From positions 1-9,502 of the forward strand of contig CALDBJ010000011.1 of the NCBI GenBank assembly GCA_937937835.1: 9,502 bases of DNA, given 5' to 3'. Under the pieces are notes generated by a model, which searched no databases, was not told where the DNA came from, and worked only from the letters and a program-made list of their open reading frames with translations. This document shows positions 6,485 to 9,502 of the stretch, in pieces; position 1 is the stretch's first letter, and every line of letters begins with the position of its first letter. The position numbers and the translations under genes are program-made. Source of the DNA: an uncultured Collinsella sp. (GTDB lineage Bacteria; Actinomycetota; Coriobacteriia; Coriobacteriales; Coriobacteriaceae).

Positions 6485-8299
6485 TCATTCACCTACTTCG
6501 TATGTATCGAGGTATTCCTGCTTGAGCGTCTGCGAGGACGACTCGGTCTTTTCCACGAGCGTGCCGGCCTCGATGAAGTAGAACGAGTTGGTGAGGTCTG
6601 CCAGGTCGTCGAGCAGGTGGCTTGAGATGAGCACGCTGCGTCCCCGCGCCACCTCGCTGCGCATCGCGTCGCAGGAGGTTTTCCGCTTTCCCGGATCGAG
6701 GCCGTTCAGCGGTTCATCGAGGATGAGGTACGGGCAACCGGTCGATATCGCCATGGCAAGCTTTACCTGCTGCTTCATTCCTGTCGAGAGTTTACGGGTC
6801 GGCTTGTCGAGATATGGGGAGATTCCGAGGGAGTTGCAGAGCGAGTCGATGTCGGCGGCCGATTTCCACGCCTCCCTAACGAAAGCAAGGTGCTCGATGG
6901 CCGATAGCGTGGGATAGAGATCCGCGCTGCCCGAAGAGCTCAGGTAGACGAGTTCTGCGAATTCGGCTGATCGACGTTGGCAGATTCCGTCTGCCGCCAG
7001 GCTTCCCGAGCGGATGCGGGTGGGAAATTGGCCCGACAGCGCTTCAAGAAGGGTGGTTTTCCCCGAGCCGTTGGGAGCGACGAGCCCCGCCGCCGTTCCC
7101 GGGCTCAGGAAAAGCGACCCGATTGAAAGTATCGTCGTGCTTCCGTATCCCACGCTCGCGTCCAGAAGCTCGAGCCCATGGTGATTTTTCGCGGGTCCAG
7201 ACTGTTTGGGCGAACGTGTCGCAACGGCGCCGACCGCGAAAAGGACCGCGACGTATGCCAGGGCCACGGCAAGCATCGATGCTCTGCCTGAACCGGAGCC
7301 AATGAATTCCGTCGGGAAGCATCCCACGTAACCCGTTGCCTCGATAGGCGAGAACACGGCCAGCGGCAGGAGATTGAGCGCGGCGTTATGCTCCAGCGCC
7401 GAATCGGACAGTAACGGGAATGCCGGGGCCGCGACAAGCAGCGCGGAGGCAAGGGGGCCCGCGAGGACGCGCCTCGTTGCGGTCGATAGGACGGCGGAGC
7501 AAACGGATATCAAGGTTCCGCCCGCAAGCAGCGCGAGAAGCAGGGTCGTGAAGACGTCTCCCGCGGTCGTGGTGGCAAGCGCGCCGTCATGGAAGAAGGC
7601 GATCGGGTACCCAATTTGCCCGAAGCCGTTTAGGGCCAAGGCGTAAATGCCCCCGGGTGCGAGGCCGGCGAGGAGCATCGCGGTCCCCGCGGCGATTATC
7701 GAAAACACGATCTGGATAAGGCGACGGAATTTGGGCGCGGGCGCCTTCGCCGCCAGGGTCGCAGGCCTTGTGGCGCCGAGCACGAGTATCGACGAGAGAA
7801 GGAAGGGGATGAAGGGAAGGAAAGACGGCGCCGTGGCAATGGCGTAAGGCAGGAAGGAAAGGAATGGCAGGTCGTTTGCGGAGGCCGGGATATCCGTGAT
7901 GCCGGAGCTGCTCAGGGCACGGCAATATGCGAGGTCTGCGTCATTGGTCTCCTGGTCCCCCACGATGGACCCGGATTGGAAGCCCTCGTCCATGAGCGCG
8001 TAGTAGCTCTCGGCAGAATCGAGAAAGGCGGCGTCGGTTTGAGCGGCAAGGGCGGCGTTCGCGTATCTTGCAAGCTCCGCGTCGACTTGCTGCTCTGGAG
8101 ATAGGTCTGTGCCGCTGGCCTGGGGCGCGCGCGTATTGAATGCGTCGACAAAGCCCTGCATGCCCTGTTTCATAAAGAAGGGCCCGTAGATGGGTGAGTT
8201 GAACGCAATGGGGACGGAAAAGGCTGCAGCGAGAACGAGCGTGGAAATCCATACGGCCTCGTCTCTTAGGATTAGTTTGAGAAGAAGTCGACAGTACAT
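6485..8299 (-). CDS. ABC-2 type exporter with permease and ATPase in one chain
   Basis: The protein is 604 aa from ATG 8299, with AGGTG 7 nt upstream. The N-terminal half is a membrane domain: a first helix at about 17-35, a roughly 110-residue extracytoplasmic loop (36-144), then helices at about 145-175, 195-230, 248-275, 277-297 and 343-360. The C-terminal half is a nucleotide-binding domain: Walker A APNGSGKTT (408-416), signature LSTGM (504-508), Walker B YLILDEP (524-530), D-loop GLDP and switch His in SSHLLDDL (His561). The Q-loop position reads VYLSSSGSADLYPTL, with Ser where Gln is usual. In most ABC-2 exporters these domains are separate proteins, so this is a fused half-transporter that would work as a homodimer. 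The substrate is unknown. The only linked gene encodes a small secreted protein, a possible substrate or cofactor. No immunity or maturation gene is visible. Confidence 0.9.
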   Translation of the reverse strand: MYCRLLLKLILRDEAVWISTLVLAAAFSVPIAFNSPIYGPFFMKQGMQGFVDAFNTRAPQASGTDLSPEQQVDAELARYANAALAAQTDAAFLDSAESYYALMDEGFQSGSIVGDQETNDADLAYCRALSSSGITDIPASANDLPFLSFLPYAIATAPSFLPFIPFLLSSILVLGATRPATLAAKAPAPKFRRLIQIVFSIIAAGTAMLLAGLAPGGIYALALNGFGQIGYPIAFFHDGALATTTAGDVFTTLLLALLAGGTLISVCSAVLSTATRRVLAGPLASALLVAAPAFPLLSDSALEHNAALNLLPLAVFSPIEATGYVGCFPTEFIGSGSGRASMLAVALAYVAVLFAVGAVATRSPKQSGPAKNHHGLELLDASVGYGSTTILSIGSLFLSPGTAAGLVAPNGSGKTTLLEALSGQFPTRIRSGSLAADGICQRRSAEFAELVYLSSSGSADLYPTLSAIEHLAFVREAWKSAADIDSLCNSLGISPYLDKPTRKLSTGMKQQVKLAMAISTGCPYLILDEPLNGLDPGKRKTSCDAMRSEVARGRSVLISSHLLDDLADLTNSFYFIEAGTLVEKTESSSQTLKQEYLDTYEVGE

Positions 8300-8409
8300 T
8301 TAGAAGCACCTACGTTCCTCAAAGAATCGTTAGATTAAAAGTAACAGACCGGATGAAGATACGTGCGACGGGGGCGAGGCGAATGGCTGAGCGGTATCGA
8401 TATGCGGGT

Positions 8410-8492
8410 TCAACGGTATTATATTGACCACATAGATTATCAAAACCGTCGTAAAACCCCTGGTTTCAACTACGGGGAGTGTCAACGGTATT
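8410..8492 (-). promoter_or_regulatory. Candidate promoter and 11-bp direct repeats upstream of the ABC gene
   Basis: On the minus strand a perfect TATAAT (8423-8418) is preceded by GTTTTG (8446-8441) at 17 bp, predicting a start near 8411 and a leader of about 110 nt. The -10 lies partly within AATACCGTTGA, and the same 11 bp recur at 8492-8482, where they contain TTGAC. The two copies are in direct orientation, 72 bp apart, and could be regulator sites. The -35 match is poor. Confidence 0.38.
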
Positions 8493-8495
8493 CAC

Positions 8496-8559
8496 TTTTT
8501 CAGTAATGCCGTATTTACGTAATGTCGTTATTACATAGTTCTGTCATTTCGTTTTGCCG
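8496..8559 (-). repeat. Left octamer-phased array (8 units)
   Basis: Read in 8-nt steps on the plus strand, every unit has T at position 4 and nearly all fit TNNTNNCG: TAATGCCG, TATTTACG, TAATGTCG, TTATTACA, TAGTTCTG, TCATTTCG and TTTTGCCG. The less perfect TTTTTCAG precedes them. The array is assigned to the minus strand because its complement (CGNNANNA) matches the middle array as read on plus. An 8-nt period is incompatible with a coding frame. Confidence 0.75.
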
Positions 8560-8563
8560 TGTG

Positions 8564-8644
8564 CCGGGTTTTAGGGCAGAGCCCTAAGTCGTATGCCGCC
8601 GTACAAAACTGCGTTTTGCCCGGCGGCGTACGACTCTTGCGGAA
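8564..8644 (+). repeat. GC-rich hairpin module H1 (left arm of a large inverted repeat)
   Basis: The module contains TTAGGGC-aga-GCCCTAA (8571-8587), then a long hairpin (8588-8634). That hairpin is GTCGTA plus GCCGCCG paired with CGGCGGC plus TACGAC, with a nested CAAAAC-tgc-GTTTTG stem. It ends in CTTGCGGAA. An inverted, diverged copy lies at 8794-8868. It is REP/MITE-like in appearance but of no family I recognise. Confidence 0.75.
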
Positions 8645-8780
8645 CCGAACTATGACACAACGCGACTGTGTCATAACGTAACTACGCAGTAGCGTAGCTG
8701 TGCGATAACGCGATTACGGCAAATCGAAATAACAGAACAACGTGACTGTGGAATAGCAGAACAATTGAACATTGAACTAA
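8645..8780 (+). repeat. Middle octamer-phased array (17 units)
   Basis: Read in 8-nt steps the units fit CGNNANNA, for example CGTAACTA, TGCGATAA, CGCGATTA, CGAAATAA, CAGAACAA, CGTGACTG and TGGAATAG. Position 5 is A in 14 of 17 units. CAGAACAA occurs twice, 24 nt apart. Phase is kept with no insertion across 136 nt. The array lies exactly between the two hairpin modules and is opposite in orientation to both outer arrays. Confidence 0.78.
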
Positions 8781-8793
8781 TCGCGCCTGAAAA

Positions 8794-8868
8794 TTTTCCG
8801 CAAGTGTCGTGCGCCGCCGTACAAAGCCCGGCGGCGCACTAGGGCTCTGCCCTAAAAACCCGGCGCCC
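8794..8868 (-). repeat. GC-rich hairpin module H2 (right arm of a large inverted repeat)
   Basis: This is the inverted copy of the module at 8564-8644. TTCCGCAAG starts it, followed by the perfect 11-bp stem GTGCGCCGCCG (8809-8819) with CGGCGGCGCAC (8829-8839). Then come TAGGGC-tct-GCCCTA (8840-8854) and AAAACCCGGC. The loop (TACAAAGCC) matches H1's loop ends in direct rather than inverted sense, so the loop appears flipped relative to the rest. Confidence 0.75.
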
Positions 8869-8882
8869 TTGGCGGCGCTAAA

Positions 8883-8978
8883 AAGTGACGCAATAACGTT
8901 GTTACGTTATTGCGTTATTACACAGTTCGGCAGTCACACTTTTACATTGTCGCGGCATGACACAGTTACGCAATGTCT
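8883..8978 (-). repeat. Right octamer-phased array (12 units)
   Basis: On the plus strand all twelve 8-nt units have T at position 4 and most have C at 7: CAATAACG, TTGTTACG, TTATTGCG, TTATTACA, CAGTTCGG, CAGTCACA, CTTTTACA, TTGTCGCG, GCATGACA, CAGTTACG and others. It has the same orientation as the left array. TTATTACA is shared exactly with the left array. Parts can fold back, for example CGCAATAACG with CGTTATTGCG around a 6-nt loop. Confidence 0.78.
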
Positions 8979-9295
8979 CCGGTGCGTCTCGGTAAAAGGT
9001 TCGCTACCGGACAGCCACCGGACACCGAGGCGATCTAAGCGCGGCGATGGTTTGCCGTGAAATGTGCTGTGAGATGAAAAATCTCGCAAGAGACGCGAAC
9101 TTGTACCTCCATCGTAAATGTAGCCACAAGTTCGCAGCCGTTGGCTCTTGCCAGGGCTCCGCCCTTGGACCTGGGTCGGTAAGTCGACTGCGACTGCATC
9201 GGTTGATTGATGGCAGTTGGAATCGACGCCGTAGTTTTTAAATCTGTTATGAAGCGTGAAACTCAAAAACTCATCGTATTGATTTTCATTTGATT
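8979..9295. other. Non-coding stretch with small repeats and a hairpin
   Basis: No convincing gene is seen. ACCGGACA occurs twice, 11 bp apart (9006, 9017). A perfect 10-bp hairpin, GCGAACTTGT (9095-9104) with ACAAGTTCGC (9126-9135), has a 21-nt loop. AGGGC-tcc-GCCCT lies at 9153-9165 and echoes the palindromes in modules H1 and H2. The short frames here lack ribosome binding sites and recognisable sequence. The strong terminator just downstream suggests plus-strand transcription, possibly of a small RNA. Confidence 0.5.
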
Positions 9296-9345
9296 CGAAA
9301 CGCCTGCGCAAAAGTCAAAGCGACTCGCGCGGGCGTTTCGTTTTT
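9296..9345 (+). terminator. Strong plus-strand intrinsic terminator
   Basis: A 14-bp stem, CGAAACGCCTGCGC (9296-9309) with GCGCGGGCGTTTCG (9327-9340), contains one T-G wobble and is followed directly by TTTTT (9341-9345). No plus-strand gene is evident upstream, so it either ends an unrecognised transcript or is left from lost DNA. Confidence 0.82.
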
Positions 9346-9502
9346 CATTTCGGATTTCAAATTGATTCAAAACAAAACGGGAGTTTTGAAAATCGGTAGC
9401 GACCGGAGGGAGCAATCATAGGCGGCTTGGCCGCCGCATGAAAATCGAAGGCTCTGTTAGACCAGGATTGACATGCCGACCTGCCGGCTAACTCGCCGTC
9501 TC
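9346..9502. other. Intergenic right end with two short hairpins
   Basis: TTCAAAAC (9366-9373) pairs with GTTTTGAA (9383-9390), and GGCGGC-ttg-GCCGCC spans 9421-9435. TTGATTCRAAAC occurs at 9290 and 9362, and TGAAAATCG at 9387 and 9439. GGAGGGAGC (9404-9412) resembles a ribosome binding site, but no start codon follows at useful spacing. This may be the leader of a gene beyond the window. Confidence 0.4.

Noticed and set aside
8496..8978. CRISPR array.
   Set aside because: Units are 8 nt and degenerate with no separate spacers, and no cas genes are present.
8934..9311. A 125-codon minus-strand frame and a 64-codon plus-strand frame (9047-9241).
   Set aside because: Neither has a ribosome binding site or family resemblance. 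The first runs into the octamer array and the terminator stem, and the two overlap each other.
9438..9491. A 17-codon ORF (MKIEGSVRPGLTCRPAG) near the right edge.
   Set aside because: It is too short, the GGAGGG is about 28 nt away, and a hairpin directly precedes it. It could be a leader peptide, but nothing supports translation.

Overview
The window looks like a chromosomal accessory region of a high-GC Gram-positive bacterium. A Coriobacteriia gut anaerobe (Collinsella/Olsenella-like) is my best guess and Bifidobacterium the main alternative. The support is GC-rich coding DNA, an LAQTG-type cell-wall sorting signal, a DUF4143 ATPase with a GPKWCGKTT P-loop, and an apparently leaderless regulator promoter. 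No sequence search was possible, so taxonomy is inference.

Left part (1-3912, minus strand): a very large cell-wall-anchored protein (1123 aa) has a signal peptide, two long Ala-rich coiled-coil stalks flanking a CAP/SCP domain, and a C-terminal LAQTGD sorting signal. It is followed by a short hairpin and a downstream lipoprotein-like gene that runs off the left edge. Middle left (3913-4270): a perfect 13-bp inverted repeat forms a symmetrical divergent promoter/operator candidate between the surface-protein gene and a small plus-strand Xre-type regulator.

Middle (4271-6130): four exact-period 23-bp tandem repeats run into the promoter of a DUF4143 AAA ATPase with a C-terminal PD-(D/E)xK-like segment. 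Then come a perfect 17-bp inverted repeat and a decayed minus-strand ORF that may be a mobilisation-protein remnant. Next (6131-8299, minus): a two-gene unit of a single-chain ABC-2 type exporter (permease fused to ATPase) and a tightly coupled, Tyr-rich secreted small protein, closed by a textbook intrinsic terminator.

Right part (8300-9502) has no convincing gene but is highly structured. Three arrays of a degenerate octamer with strict 8-nt phasing (37 units in all) alternate with two large GC-rich hairpin modules that are inverted copies of each other. Beyond them lie further hairpins and a strong plus-strand terminator. This octamer/hairpin composite is the most unusual thing in the window; I know of no family it belongs to.
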